From Caenispirillum salinarum_A (GTDB lineage Bacteria > Pseudomonadota > Alphaproteobacteria > Rhodospirillales > Rhodospirillaceae): a DNA stretch of 64,000 bases. Shown here one piece after another: positions 41,253-50,968 of this stretch. The notes beneath the pieces are model-generated. The model worked only from the letters and a program-made list of their open reading frames with translations. It searched no databases and was not told where the DNA came from. The stretch covers positions 3,534,001 through 3,598,000 of the forward strand of contig NZ_CP085224.1 of assembly GCF_044803115.1 (NCBI RefSeq). The letters are read 5' to 3'. Position 1 is the stretch's first letter; every line of letters starts with the position of its first letter. Made by a program: the position numbers and the translations under genes.

Positions 41253-42526
41253 CGGTCACTCTCCTTGTCGTCATGCAGCGCGAACAGCCGGCGGAGCAGA
41301 ACCTCCGCCGCGCGCCGTGCATCCTCGTCGCCACCTTCCGCAACATCCCGCAAGAAACGGGAGGGCTCGTGCAGCAGGCGGTTCACCAGAAGCCGTGTCG
41401 CCTTGTCGGCATCGCCGCCGGCCGCCGCCAGGGCTTCCGCTCGCAGGGCGTCCGCGTGGTCGCGCAGGGCCGTGATGGCGGGGGCGGCGTCGCGCGCGGC
41501 CCGGCGCTTCAGGAACGCGGCCACCTCCTGCCCCACCACGTCCCACGCCGCGCGGGCCGCCGCCTCGCGCCCGGCCCGGCCGGACAGGGCGATGTGCTCC
41601 AGGTCGTCCAGGTCATAGAGGAAGGCGTTTTCCTCACGGTTCACGGCGGGTTCGATATCGCCGGGAATGCCTGCGTCCACCAGGAAGATAGGGCGCTGGC
41701 GCCGCTTGCGCAGGGCGTCGCGCACCTGTTCCAGCGTGATGGCATAGGTGCGCCCGCCGACCGCCGTCACCACCACGTCGGACGCGCGCAGGGCCTCGGG
41801 CAGGCGGTCGAAGGGCATGGCGTGGGCGTCGATGCGCCGGGCCAGCCCTTCCGCCAGGGTGTCACGCGGAGCGGTGACGGTCAGCCGAATGAGGCCGGCG
41901 GCCTGGAAGGCTTCCGCCATCAGCTCCGCCATGTCGCCGGTGCCGACGATGAGGCCGCGCGTGCGGTCCAGGTCGCCATGCAGGTCCCGCGCCGTCTGGA
42001 CCGCCGACGACGCGACGGACACCGGCCCCTGGGCGATGGCTGTTTCCGAGCGCACCCGCTTGGCGCAGGCAAAGGCGCCCTGCACCACGGCTTCCAGCTC
42101 CGCCCCCGCCATGCCGGCGTCGCGTGCCAGCCGCCACGCCGCCTTCACCTGGCCGAGCACATGCGGCTCGCCGATGATCTGGCTGTCCAGGCTGGCGGCG
42201 ACGGCGAAACCGTGGTGGACGGCGTCCTCGCCGGTCAGCGTATAGATCTGCCCCGCCGCATCCGCCGGGTCCATCCCCGCCAGTTCCGCCAGCACGCGCG
42301 TGAGCGCCGCGCCGCAGGCGCCGGGGTCGGCATCCACGGCCATGACCTCCACCCGGTCGCAGGTGGACAGAAGCATGGCCTGGGTCAGGCCGCAGCGGTC
42401 GCGCAGCAGGGCGAGGACACCGGGCACGGCGGCGTCCTCCACGAACAGGGCGTCGCGGAGCGCAAGGCTGCTGGAGCGATGGTTGGCGCCGACCACCACC
42501 AGCCGGCTGACCGCCGTGTCGGTCAT
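41249..42526 (-). CDS. hemA: Glutamyl-tRNA reductase
   Basis: A 425-aa enzyme that reduces glutamyl-tRNA to glutamate-1-semialdehyde, the first step of C5 tetrapyrrole synthesis. The active-site segment is LLSTCDRVEVM (Cys56; most homologues read STCNRTE), followed by SLDSQIIGEPHVLGQVK and the NADPH domain (IVGTGDMAELMAEAF, VVTAVGG, FLVDAGIPGDIEP). Notably, this is the C5 route, whereas many alphaproteobacteria use ALA synthase, which is also called hemA. It forms an operon with prfA and prmC. The C-terminal dimerisation helix is present. Confidence 0.93.
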   Translation of the reverse strand: MTDTAVSRLVVVGANHRSSSLALRDALFVEDAAVPGVLALLRDRCGLTQAMLLSTCDRVEVMAVDADPGACGAALTRVLAELAGMDPADAAGQIYTLTGEDAVHHGFAVAASLDSQIIGEPHVLGQVKAAWRLARDAGMAGAELEAVVQGAFACAKRVRSETAIAQGPVSVASSAVQTARDLHGDLDRTRGLIVGTGDMAELMAEAFQAAGLIRLTVTAPRDTLAEGLARRIDAHAMPFDRLPEALRASDVVVTAVGGRTYAITLEQVRDALRKRRQRPIFLVDAGIPGDIEPAVNREENAFLYDLDDLEHIALSGRAGREAAARAAWDVVGQEVAAFLKRRAARDAAPAITALRDHADALRAEALAAAGGDADKATRLLVNRLLHEPSRFLRDVAEGGDEDARRAAEVLLRRLFALHDDKESDR

Positions 42527-42550
42527 GGGCGCAATCCCGCCCCGGCCCCG

Positions 42551-43795
42551 CTAGCGGAACCGGCCGAGCGCCGCCTCCAGGTCGCCGAGCGGAACCGGGG
42601 TCTGCTCGCCGCTGTCCAGGTCGCGCACCAGGGCCTCGCCCTTGGCCAGTTCGTCCTCGCCGAGGATGACGGCGGCGCGGGCGCCCACCTTGTTGGCGCG
42701 CTGCATGCGCTTTTTCATGTTGCCGGTGTAGCCCATGTCCACCGTGAACTCGGCGCGGCGCAGGTCGTCGGCCAGCGTCAGCGCGCGGGCCTCGGCCTGT
42801 TCGCCCAGCGGCACGATGGCGATGGGGCGGGCGAAGGGCTCCACGTCCTCCACCAGCAGGGCCAGGCGCTCGACACCCGCCGCCCAGCCGATGCCGGGGG
42901 TCGGCGGGCCGCCCATGGTCTTGATGAGGCCATCATAGCGGCCGCCGGCCAGGACCGTGCCCTGGGCGCCGAGTTCGGTGGTGGTGAACTCGAACGCCGT
43001 GTGGCTGTAGTAGTCCAGGCCGCGCACCAGGCGGGTGTTGTGGACGTAGTCGATGCCCAGTTGGTCCAGGCCCTTCAGCACCGTGTCGAAGAAGGTGCGG
43101 GAGTGCTCGTTCAGGTAGTCGGTGAAGACCGGGGCGTCCCTGACGATCTCCCGGTCGGCCTCGTCCTTGCTGTCGAGCACGCGCAAGGGGTTGCGCTCCA
43201 GCCGCGCCTTGCTGTCCTCGGACAGGCGGTCCATGTGGCCGCGCAGGTAGTCCACCAGCGCGGTGCGGTAGGCCTCGCGGCTTTCCTGGTCGCCGAGGGT
43301 GTTGATTTCCAGCGTGACGCGGCCTTTCAGGCCCAGGGCATCCAGGAAGCGGGCGCCCAGCGCGATGACCTCCACGTCCGCCAGCGGCGCCTCGACGCCC
43401 AGAAGCTCCACGCCCACCTGGTGGAACTGGCGCTGGCGGCCCTTCTGCGGCCGCTCGTAGCGGAACATGGGGCCGCGGTAGAAGACCTTCAGCGGCAGGG
43501 ACTGCTGCAACCCGTTGGAGATGAAGGCGCGGGCGACGCCAGCCGTGCCCTCGGGACGCAGCGTGATGCCCTCTCCGCCGCGATCCTCGAAGGTGTACAT
43601 CTCCTTGGTCACGACGTCCGAGGTGTCGCCCAGCGTGCGGGCGAAGACCTCGGTGAACTCGAAGATGGGCGTCGCGACCTCGGCATAGCCGAACCGCTCG
43701 GCGACCAGCCGGCAGCGTTCCTCCACCGCGCGATGTCGCCGGCACTGCTCCGGCAGAAGGTCATGGGTGCCGCGAACAGGTTGCAGGGTCGCCAC
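42551..43795 (-). CDS. hisS: Histidyl-tRNA synthetase
   Basis: A 414-aa class II synthetase. Motif 1 begins near VATPIFEFTEVFARTLGDTS, motif 2 is FRYERPQKGRQRQFHQVGVE, the histidine A motif is LVRGLDYYSHTAFEF, and motif 3 is GIGWAAGVERLALL. A C-terminal anticodon-binding domain ends the protein. Length is normal. It lies 24 bp upstream of hemA in the same direction, probably one transcript, and is divergent from the HdeD-like gene. Confidence 0.96.
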   Translation of the reverse strand: MATLQPVRGTHDLLPEQCRRHRAVEERCRLVAERFGYAEVATPIFEFTEVFARTLGDTSDVVTKEMYTFEDRGGEGITLRPEGTAGVARAFISNGLQQSLPLKVFYRGPMFRYERPQKGRQRQFHQVGVELLGVEAPLADVEVIALGARFLDALGLKGRVTLEINTLGDQESREAYRTALVDYLRGHMDRLSEDSKARLERNPLRVLDSKDEADREIVRDAPVFTDYLNEHSRTFFDTVLKGLDQLGIDYVHNTRLVRGLDYYSHTAFEFTTTELGAQGTVLAGGRYDGLIKTMGGPPTPGIGWAAGVERLALLVEDVEPFARPIAIVPLGEQAEARALTLADDLRRAEFTVDMGYTGNMKKRMQRANKVGARAAVILGEDELAKGEALVRDLDSGEQTPVPLGDLEAALGRFR

Positions 43796-44020
43796 TTGAG
43801 TGCCTCGTGTGTCTTTGCGGAAGTCGATGGAACTGAAGGTGATCCGGTTACCGGATAGCTACGGCATATGACGCCCGCGCGCAACCGCGAGCGCGCAGGC
43901 GGTTGGGTTGAGGAGGCCGTTTGCGGGTGGGCCGGCGCCGGCCGCCCGGCTTCCACTTCGCAACACGGCGGGGGCGGTCACCGTTTTTCAAGACGGATTT
44001 CACAGCCGAAGGATATCTTC

Positions 44021-44593
44021 ATGGCCATCAATACGAGCGAGCCCGACCTTGCCCACGTCTCACGACAAGCTGTCCGCGAGAACAGCGGATGGTTCATCGG
44101 TATCGGCGCCTTGTGGGTCATTCTCGGCGCACTGGCGATCGTCGCTCCGTTGGCGGCCGGGATTGCGCTCAACCTGGTTCTCGGCGTCGTGTTCCTGATC
44201 GGCGGCGGCGCGCAACTGGTGCAGGCCTTCCGCGTCAAGGGCTGGAAGGGCACCAGCTACTACATGGTGGGCGCCCTTCTGGCACTGGCCTTGGGCGTCA
44301 TCCTGCTGGTCTTCCCCGGTCAGGGTCTGGCGGCGCTGACGCTGGTGCTGGCGGCGTTCTTCCTGGTCAACGGCATCGTCAAGCTTGCCGCCGGCGCGCG
44401 CTACCGCGACATCGAGGGCTGGGGCTGGCTGATGGTCAGCGGCGTCCTCAGCCTGATCATCGGCGTCCTGATCTTTGTCGGCTGGCCGGCGTCCGCCCTG
44501 TGGGCGGTGGGCATCCTGGTGGGGATCGAACTGATCTTTGCCGGCATCTGGATGATCGCGGCGGGCTCTGCCGCACGCGGAGCCGTCAAATGA
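44021..44593 (+). CDS. HdeD-family membrane protein
   Basis: A 190-aa protein with six evenly spaced hydrophobic segments (for example WFIGIGALWVILGALAIVAP and LVLGVVFLIGGGAQLVQAF), the HdeD/DUF308 pattern. HdeD of Escherichia coli aids acid resistance at high cell density; most relatives are uncharacterised. The start at 44021 follows a weak GAAGGATA site; the reading frame is open further upstream, but those residues are not membrane-like. It is a single gene with its own terminator. Confidence 0.85.
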   Translation: MAINTSEPDLAHVSRQAVRENSGWFIGIGALWVILGALAIVAPLAAGIALNLVLGVVFLIGGGAQLVQAFRVKGWKGTSYYMVGALLALALGVILLVFPGQGLAALTLVLAAFFLVNGIVKLAAGARYRDIEGWGWLMVSGVLSLIIGVLIFVGWPASALWAVGILVGIELIFAGIWMIAAGSAARGAVK

Positions 44594-44602
44594 CAGCGGC
44601 AA

Positions 44603-44620
44603 CGCCGGGAAAGCCCGGCG
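44603..44620 (+). terminator. Terminator hairpin of the HdeD-like gene
   Basis: CGCCGGG and CCCGGCG flank a 4-nt loop and are followed by ATTTCA, 9 bp past the stop. Confidence 0.6.
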
Positions 44621-44650
44621 ATTTCACCGAACAAGCGTTTCCGGAAACGG

Positions 44651-44677
44651 ATCGACCCGGCGGCATGCCGGGTCGAT
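44651..44677 (-). terminator. Terminator between HdeD-like and ispG genes
   Basis: An 11-bp perfect stem (ATCGACCCGGC and its complement, 5-nt loop) lies 32 bp beyond the ispG stop; it may work for both convergent transcripts. Confidence 0.65.
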
Positions 44678-44708
44678 TTGCCTGACATCCCGATGCGAGG
44701 CCCGCCCC

Positions 44709-45851
44709 CTACTCCGCCGCCGGGGCGTCGGCCTTCCCGGCCTCTTCCGCCTTGGCCGCCTCGATCTCGGCGGCCTTCTGTTCCACCATGCCCACCAGGT
44801 GCTCCACCATCGTCTCGTCATTGATGGTGTGGTCCTTCACGCCCGAGACGTAGACCATGTGGCTGCCCGAACCGCCGCCGGTCAGGCCGATGTCGGTCTC
44901 GCGGGCCTCGCCGGGGCCGTTGACCACGCAGCCGATGATGGACAGCGTCATGGGCGTGGCGATGTGGGCAAGGCGTTCCTCCAGCGTCTCGACCGTCTTG
45001 ATGACGTCGAAGCCCTGGCGCGCGCAGGACGGGCACGAGATCACCCGCACGCCCCGGTGCCGCAGCCCCAGGCTTTTCAGGATCTCGAAGCCGACCTTGA
45101 TTTCCTCCACCGGATCGGCCGACAGGCTGACGCGGATGGTGTCGCCGATGCCGGCCCACAGCAGGTTGCCCATGCCGACCGCGCTCTTGACCGTGCCGCC
45201 GCGCAGGCCGCCGGCCTCGGTGATGCCCAGGTGGAGCGGGTAGTCGCAGGCTTCCGCCAGTTGCATGTAGGCGGCGACGGCCAGGAAGACGTCCGACGCC
45301 TTCACGGAAATCTTGAACTCGTGGAAGTCGTTGTCCTGCAGCACGGCCATGTGGCGCTGGGCGCTGGCGACCATGGCTTCCGGGCAGGGCTCGCCGTACT
45401 GCTCCAGCAGGTCGCGCTCCAGGGACCCCGCGTTGACGCCGATGCGGATGGAGCAGCCGTTGGCCTTGGCGGCGCGCACCACCTCGCGCACCCGGTCCTC
45501 CGACCCGATGTTGCCGGGGTTGATGCGCAGGCAGGCCGCACCCGCCTCGGCGGCTTCCAGCGCGCGCTTGTAGTGGAAGTGGATGTCGGCCACCAGCGGC
45601 ACGTTGGACTGGCGCACGATGTCCTTGAAGGCGGCCGTCGAGTCCTCGTCGGGACAGGAGACGCGGACGATGTCCGCCCCGGCCTCTTCCAGCCGGCGGA
45701 TCTGGTCCAGGGTGCCGGCGACGTCCGTCGTCTTGGTGTTGGTCATGGACTGGACCGAGATGGGCGCATCACCCCCCACGGGCACTGAGCCGACCATGAT
45801 CTGGCGGCTCGGGCGGCGAAGGATTTGGCGATACGGACGGACGCTGCTCAT
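44709..45851 (-). CDS. ispG: 4-hydroxy-3-methylbut-2-en-1-yl diphosphate synthase IspG
   Basis: A 380-aa iron-sulfur enzyme of the non-mevalonate (MEP) isoprenoid pathway. The TIM-barrel part holds VQSMTNTKTTDVAGTLDQI and VADIHFHYKRALEAAEAG; the 4Fe-4S ligands are Cys273, Cys276 and Cys308 (ISCPSCARQG, GCVVNGPGEARETD) with Glu315. A short Ala/Glu-rich tail (about 30 residues) extends beyond the usual end. It is preceded by the rodZ-like gene in the same direction at 137 bp, an association seen in many proteobacteria. Confidence 0.96.
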   Translation of the reverse strand: MSSVRPYRQILRRPSRQIMVGSVPVGGDAPISVQSMTNTKTTDVAGTLDQIRRLEEAGADIVRVSCPDEDSTAAFKDIVRQSNVPLVADIHFHYKRALEAAEAGAACLRINPGNIGSEDRVREVVRAAKANGCSIRIGVNAGSLERDLLEQYGEPCPEAMVASAQRHMAVLQDNDFHEFKISVKASDVFLAVAAYMQLAEACDYPLHLGITEAGGLRGGTVKSAVGMGNLLWAGIGDTIRVSLSADPVEEIKVGFEILKSLGLRHRGVRVISCPSCARQGFDVIKTVETLEERLAHIATPMTLSIIGCVVNGPGEARETDIGLTGGGSGSHMVYVSGVKDHTINDETMVEHLVGMVEQKAAEIEAAKAEEAGKADAPAAE

Positions 45852-45988
45852 GAAAACCCCACTGGATGGTGGTCACCGACGGCCGACGCGCCGCCTCCAC
45901 CGCCGAAAATGGGCGTGAAGCGCGGCGCGGGCAAGGCCGTCATGGTCTCTTAACGCATGGGACGCCCAAGGGCGATCCCTCTGATGGA

Positions 45989-47371
45989 TCAGTTGGACAA
46001 CAGCGCGTCCGGTGCGAGGCGGATGCCCCGGCGCACTTCGCCCTGGTCGCCCAGCGGCGGCAGGGTCCGACCGTCGACCACGATGCGCAGGCCTCCGGCG
46101 TTGCCGACCATCAGGGTCAGGCCGCGACGGTCGGGCACCTGAAAGCGCTCGCCCTCGCGCAGAAGGCGGGTGGCGATCAGTTCCTCGCCGGCGCGCACCT
46201 GAATCCAGCTGTCCTGGGTGGCGGCCAGCACCACGCGGGTGGACCCGGCAGGCGCGCCATAGACCGCCCCGTCCAGCGCGGCGACAGGCTCGGGCAGATC
46301 GGGCGCGGCGGGAACGGCGGCCATTTGCTGCTCCTCCGCGACCGGCGCGGGCTCGGGCTCGGGCGCAGAAGTCTCCTCCGTCGCCGGCGCGGGGGCAGCG
46401 GCGGCCTCCGTCTCCGGCTCGGCGGCCGGCTCCGGCGCAGGCTCGGCGGCACTGGCCGGCTCCTCGGCCGGCGGCGGCTGGGGAACCGTGGGCTCCGACG
46501 GCGGGGCGACGGCCACCTGGCGCTCCTCGGGCACGCGCTCGACAGAACCCGGCGCGACAGGCTCCGCCGCAGCGTCCGGCGCCTCGGGCGCGGCCGCAGG
46601 CGACGGACCGGTGGCGTCGGCGGTTTCGGGGTTTTCGGCGGCGGGCGCCGGGTCGGCGGGTACCGAGGCCGCCGGCGGCGGCTCGACCGTCGGCGCCCCG
46701 GCCGGCGCCGGGTCCACCACCGGAGCCGGCTCGACGGCCGCCACCGCAGGCGCGTTCGGGGCCGCGTCCGCTGCGGGGTCAGCCGGCGCCGGGTCCGGCG
46801 CAGCGGCGGGGTCGGACGCCGGGGCCGGGGCCGGCGGTTCGGCACCGGTCAGCATGCGGTCGGCCGACTGTGCCAGAGCCTCCACCACGGCCGCACCTTC
46901 CTCGCCGGCCTCGGGCGCGGCGGCCAGCAGATCGTTGAAACGCTCCGGTACTTCCTGGATCAGTTCGGCGACGGTCCGGTCCGCGCTGGACATCCAGTAC
47001 CAGCCGCCGTAGATGCCCGCGCCCAGCAGGGCGGCGATCAGCAGCATTGCGCCGGTGGGGATGCCGCCTTCGTTCACCGGGGTCGGGAACTCCAGGTCGG
47101 CCTTGCGCGGAACGATGGATGTCTCGGCCTTGTAGCGGCGCACGATCTCCTCGCCGTCCAGGCCCAGGTAGTCGGCGTAGGCGCGGACGAAGCCGACGGC
47201 ATAGGTGGGGCCCGGCAGGTCCTGGTTGCGGCCGTCCTCGATGGCCTGAAGGAAGGCCAGGCGGATGCGCAGGGCCTCCGCGACATGAGGAAGATCCACG
47301 CCGTGGCTGGCGCGGGTCATGCGCAGCAGCTGTCCGACGGACTCGCGCGGCGCCGGCTCGGCGGAAGGCAT
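45989..47371 (-). CDS. rodZ: RodZ-like cytoskeletal/cell-shape protein
   Basis: A 460-aa bitopic protein. A cytoplasmic HTH domain (residues about 8-80: SVGQLLRMTRASHGVDLPHV, AEALRIRLAFLQAIEDGR), one transmembrane segment (GAMLLIAALLGAGIYGGWYW), then about 220 residues of Ala/Pro/Glu repeats in the periplasm, and a C-terminal DUF4115 beta domain (TQDSWIQVRAGEELIATRLL, LTLMVGNAGGLRIVVDGR). This is the RodZ architecture; RodZ links MreB to the wall machinery. The linker is long. The ATG at 47371 is preferred; the frame is open to 47446. Its neighbour ispG supports the call. Confidence 0.9.
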   Translation of the reverse strand: MPSAEPAPRESVGQLLRMTRASHGVDLPHVAEALRIRLAFLQAIEDGRNQDLPGPTYAVGFVRAYADYLGLDGEEIVRRYKAETSIVPRKADLEFPTPVNEGGIPTGAMLLIAALLGAGIYGGWYWMSSADRTVAELIQEVPERFNDLLAAAPEAGEEGAAVVEALAQSADRMLTGAEPPAPAPASDPAAAPDPAPADPAADAAPNAPAVAAVEPAPVVDPAPAGAPTVEPPPAASVPADPAPAAENPETADATGPSPAAAPEAPDAAAEPVAPGSVERVPEERQVAVAPPSEPTVPQPPPAEEPASAAEPAPEPAAEPETEAAAAPAPATEETSAPEPEPAPVAEEQQMAAVPAAPDLPEPVAALDGAVYGAPAGSTRVVLAATQDSWIQVRAGEELIATRLLREGERFQVPDRRGLTLMVGNAGGLRIVVDGRTLPPLGDQGEVRRGIRLAPDALLSN

Positions 47372-47538
47372 GTTGTCTGCGTGCACCAAGGCGCAATCGT
47401 CCCGAAGAAGAGAAGCGTGCCCCGGACCCCCGCGACTTGCCCGCATGTCTCTGCCGGCAAAGACGCATTAAGCCCGGAGGGGTGGATTTCAAGCTACCAA
47501 ATCGCCGCGACCCTTAGCAATACACAGCCGCACTATCC

Positions 47539-49860
47539 TCAGGACAATACGACGCCGTGGTCCTGAGCGAAGAAACGCAGCTTTTCGCGCACGCTGTGGT
47601 CCGGCAGGTCCATCAGGTCGCGAATGTAATCTTCGACCTGTCCCACATGCATGCTGCGCAGCATCATCTTGACCGGGCCGATGCCGCCGGCGGTCATGGA
47701 CAGCGTGCGCACCCCCAGCGCCACCATCGCCATGGCCTCCAGCGGACGGCCGGCCATTTCGCCGCAGATCGACAGCGGCACGCCGGCCGCGCGGCACTGC
47801 CGCGCAATCTGGTCGACGGCACACAGCACCGCCGGCGACAGCACGTCGTAGCGATCGGACACCTTGGGATTGCCGCGGTCGGTGGCGTAGAGGAACTGCA
47901 CCAGGTCGTTGGACCCCAGCGACACGAAGTCGACCCGCTTGAGCAGTTGCGGCAGCTGCCAGATCAGCGCCGGAACCTCCAGCATGGTGCCGACCTTCAC
48001 ATGGCTGGGCAGCGCCTCGGGCCCGTGCAGCTTTTCCTCGCGCGCCAGCTCCATGTCCAGCACCGCCCGGGCGGCGGTCAGTTCCGCGACCTCGCTCACC
48101 ATGGGGAACATCACCCGCAGCTCGCGCCCCGCCGCCGCGCGGATCAGCGCCCGCAGCTGGGAGCGCAGGATGGCCGGGCGGTCCAGGGAAATGCGGATGG
48201 AGCGCCAGCCCAGCGCCGGGTTGTCCTCGGGCTGGCCGTGCCAGTAGGGCAGCACCTTGTCCGAGCCGACGTCCAGGGTGCGGAACACCACGGGCCGATC
48301 GCCGCAGGCGTCCTGGATACGGGCATACAGCCCGGCCTGATCCTCCACGTTGGGCAGGCTGGCCCGCGACATGAAGGGAACCTCGGTGCGGTAGAGGCCG
48401 ATGCCCTCCGCGCCCGTCTCCACCACGTTCGGCAGATCCATGAGCAGCCCGGCGTTCAGCATCAGGCTGACCTTGACGCCATCGCGCGAGACCGACGGTT
48501 CGTCGCGCAGAGCGGTATAGGCGGCAAGCTTGCGGCGGCGGGCCTTCAGGCTTTTTTCGAATGCCTCGCGCACGTCGTCGCCGGGGCGGATGAAGACCTG
48601 GCCGTGATCGCCGTCGATGATGACGGGATCATGGGGCTCAATCTTGGTCAGCACGCCGGGCACCCGCGCCACCACCGGCACCCCGAGCGCGCGGGCGATG
48701 ATGACCGCGTGCATGGTGCGCGAGCCTTCCTCCATGACCAGTCCGCGCAACTTGTCGCGGTCGTAGTCCAGAAGCTCCGTCGGGCCCAGGTTGCGGCACA
48801 GCAGAATGGCGTCGTCGGGCAGCGCCCCGCGCGAAGACAGCTGCTCCGCCCCCACCAGGTGCGCCAGCAGGCGGTTGGCCAGGTCTTCCAGGTCGTGCAG
48901 GCGGTCGCGGATGTAGGGATCGGTGACGTGCGACATGCGCACGCGGGTGTCGTCGTGAACCTTCTGCACCGCCGCCTCGGCGGTCAGGCCCGAGTTGATG
49001 GCCTCGGTGATGCGGCCGATCCAGCCCGCATCCTCGGCGAACATGCGATAGGTTTCCAGCACGTCGCGGAAGTCGCCGAAGGCCTCGCCGGCGTGCTGAA
49101 CGGTATCGTCGTCCAGCATCCCGTCCACCTCGGCGCGCAGCGTGTTGAGCGCCTCCTTCAGGCGGACGTGCTCGACATCGGGGTCCTCGGCGACCAGACG
49201 GCCGATGCGCACCTGCGGCTGGTGCATCACCGCCACGCCGATGCCAACCCCGCCGTTGAGCCCCATGCCTTCCAGGCGCAGGGGCAGGAGCGCGTTGCCG
49301 TCCACCGGCAGCAATTCCTGCCGGTTGACCATCTGCGCCACGGTCAGAAGCTCCGCCAGCACCATGGCGACGGTCTCCAGGATCTCGACGGCTTCTTCCG
49401 TGTAGGTGCGTTCCTCGCGGTTCTGCACCACCAGGACGCCGACCACGCGGCCGCCGCGCAGGATGGGCACGCCCATCAGCGAGTGGTACAGCTCCTCGCC
49501 CGTTTCCGGGCGGTAGGCGAAGGCGGGGTGCGACCAGGCATCCGCCAGGGCCAGCGGCCGGGCGTGCGCCGCGATCTCGCCGACCAGACCCTCGCCGACG
49601 CGCAGCCGGGTGTTGTGGACGGCGGACTGAAGCAGGCCATGCGTGGCGAACAGTTCCAACACCTCGCCGGCCCGCATGACGTAGCACGAGCAGACCTCGG
49701 CTTCGTAGCCCTCGGCGATGAGGGAGACCACCTTGTCCAGGCGCTCCTGCGGCGCGCCCTGGCCGGCCATGACGTCGCGCAGACGTCCCAGCAGCCGGCG
49801 CGGGGCGCTGGTGGTGTCGATCGCGTCGGCTTTGCGGCCGGAGCCGTCACGGACGTGCAT
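47539..49860 (-). CDS. ptsP: Nitrogen PTS enzyme I (PtsP, EI-Ntr)
   Basis: A 773-aa PEP-protein phosphotransferase. Residues about 20-175 form a GAF sensor (VCSCYVMRAGEVLELFATHG, LRVGEGLVGEIAAHARPLAL). The EI part has the phosphohistidine site GSRTMHAVIIARALG (His384; the usual motif is RTSHAAI) and the PEP-binding barrel (GIGLYRTEVPFMSR, GSNDLVQFLYATDR, SICGEMAGRP with the conserved cysteine). PtsP starts the phosphorelay through NPr to EIIA-Ntr, tying nitrogen and carbon state to regulation; its GAF domain binds glutamine in enterobacteria. The ATG at 49860 is preferred over an upstream frame. It lies two genes after lysC, a common alphaproteobacterial order. Confidence 0.93.
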   Translation of the reverse strand: MHVRDGSGRKADAIDTTSAPRRLLGRLRDVMAGQGAPQERLDKVVSLIAEGYEAEVCSCYVMRAGEVLELFATHGLLQSAVHNTRLRVGEGLVGEIAAHARPLALADAWSHPAFAYRPETGEELYHSLMGVPILRGGRVVGVLVVQNREERTYTEEAVEILETVAMVLAELLTVAQMVNRQELLPVDGNALLPLRLEGMGLNGGVGIGVAVMHQPQVRIGRLVAEDPDVEHVRLKEALNTLRAEVDGMLDDDTVQHAGEAFGDFRDVLETYRMFAEDAGWIGRITEAINSGLTAEAAVQKVHDDTRVRMSHVTDPYIRDRLHDLEDLANRLLAHLVGAEQLSSRGALPDDAILLCRNLGPTELLDYDRDKLRGLVMEEGSRTMHAVIIARALGVPVVARVPGVLTKIEPHDPVIIDGDHGQVFIRPGDDVREAFEKSLKARRRKLAAYTALRDEPSVSRDGVKVSLMLNAGLLMDLPNVVETGAEGIGLYRTEVPFMSRASLPNVEDQAGLYARIQDACGDRPVVFRTLDVGSDKVLPYWHGQPEDNPALGWRSIRISLDRPAILRSQLRALIRAAAGRELRVMFPMVSEVAELTAARAVLDMELAREEKLHGPEALPSHVKVGTMLEVPALIWQLPQLLKRVDFVSLGSNDLVQFLYATDRGNPKVSDRYDVLSPAVLCAVDQIARQCRAAGVPLSICGEMAGRPLEAMAMVALGVRTLSMTAGGIGPVKMMLRSMHVGQVEDYIRDLMDLPDHSVREKLRFFAQDHGVVLS

Positions 49861-49912
49861 GTGCCGCCCCGCTCCCCCTGGTTGCGTCGAATTCTCAAGC
49901 CCTAAGGCTGCG

Positions 49913-50935
49913 TCAGGCGACCTTCGCCCGCAAGGCTTCCGTGGCCTGTTCGACCAGTTCGGCAATGATTTCAGCCGTCGGCTGCTCGCGCGTGACCATT
50001 CCGACGGACTGGCCGGCCATCAGCGAGCCGTTCTCCACGTCGCCGTCCATCACCGCGCGTTTCAGGGCACCCGCCCAGAAATGCTCGATTTCCAGCTGCG
50101 CGGCCTTCTGGTCCAGTTCCCCGGCGCGGAAGCGCTCGATGACCTGGCGCTGGGTGTCCATGAACCGTTCCGTCCCCTTGTTGACCAGCGCACGCACCGG
50201 AATGACCGGGAAGCGCGGGTCAAGCTGCACGGTGGGCACGGCATCGCGGGCGCTGGCCTTGATGAAGGCCTGCTTGAACTTCTCGTGGGCCACGCATTCG
50301 GTGGCGCAGACGAAGCGGGTGCCGATCTGCACCCCCGCCGCCCCCATTTCCAGGTAGCTGACGATGGCCTCGCCCCGGCCGATGCCGCCGGCGACGAACA
50401 CCGGCACGTCCTTGACCACGGGCAGGATCTCCTGCGCCAGCACGCTGGTGGAGACGGGGCCGATGTGGCCTCCGGCTTCCATGCCCTCGATCACCAGGGC
50501 GTCGGCGCCCGAGCGCACCAGCTTTTTCGCCAGCACCAGCGCCGGCGCAAAGCAGATGACGCGCGCGCCGCCGTCCTTGGCCCGCTTGATGGACCTGGCC
50601 GACGGCAGGCCGCCGGCCAGCACGACGTGCCCCACCTTGTTGGCGGCGCATACGTCGATCAGCGCGTCCAAATCCGGGTGCATGGTGATGAGGTTGACGC
50701 CAAAGGGGCGGTCGGTCAGCGCCTGGGTCCCCTTGATCTCGGCATCCAGCAGGTCCGGCGACATGGAGCCGCAGGCGATGACGCCGAAGCCGCCGGCGTT
50801 GGAGATCGCCGCAACCAGGTTGCGCTCCGACACCCACGACATGGCGCCGCCCAAAATGGCGGCCTCGCAGCCGAGGAACTCCCGGCCGCGCTGCCAGAGG
50901 CGGTCGAGGCGCATGCGCGCGTCGTCGGTCGTCAT
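49913..50935 (-). CDS. Nitronate monooxygenase/FabK-like FMN protein
   Basis: A 340-aa TIM-barrel flavoprotein of the NMO/enoyl-ACP reductase II superfamily. Recognisable parts are ILGGAMSWVSERNLVAAISN, GGFGVIACGSMSP, ADALVIEGMEAGGHIGPVST and VPVFVAGGIGRGEAIVSYLE with the phosphate-binding GAAGVQIGTRFVCATEC. NMO and FabK types are hard to separate by eye; the conserved GMEAGGHIG with its histidine favours the NMO side. It sits between lysC and ptsP on the same strand. Confidence 0.85.
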   Translation of the reverse strand: MTTDDARMRLDRLWQRGREFLGCEAAILGGAMSWVSERNLVAAISNAGGFGVIACGSMSPDLLDAEIKGTQALTDRPFGVNLITMHPDLDALIDVCAANKVGHVVLAGGLPSARSIKRAKDGGARVICFAPALVLAKKLVRSGADALVIEGMEAGGHIGPVSTSVLAQEILPVVKDVPVFVAGGIGRGEAIVSYLEMGAAGVQIGTRFVCATECVAHEKFKQAFIKASARDAVPTVQLDPRFPVIPVRALVNKGTERFMDTQRQVIERFRAGELDQKAAQLEIEHFWAGALKRAVMDGDVENGSLMAGQSVGMVTREQPTAEIIAELVEQATEALRAKVA

Positions 50936-50968
50936 CGACCCTGCTCTCCCGTCATCGCCTGCCGCCGC

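Noticed and set aside
41273..43858. Plus-strand open frame of 861 codons
   Set aside because: Antisense to hemA and hisS, both complete and conserved.
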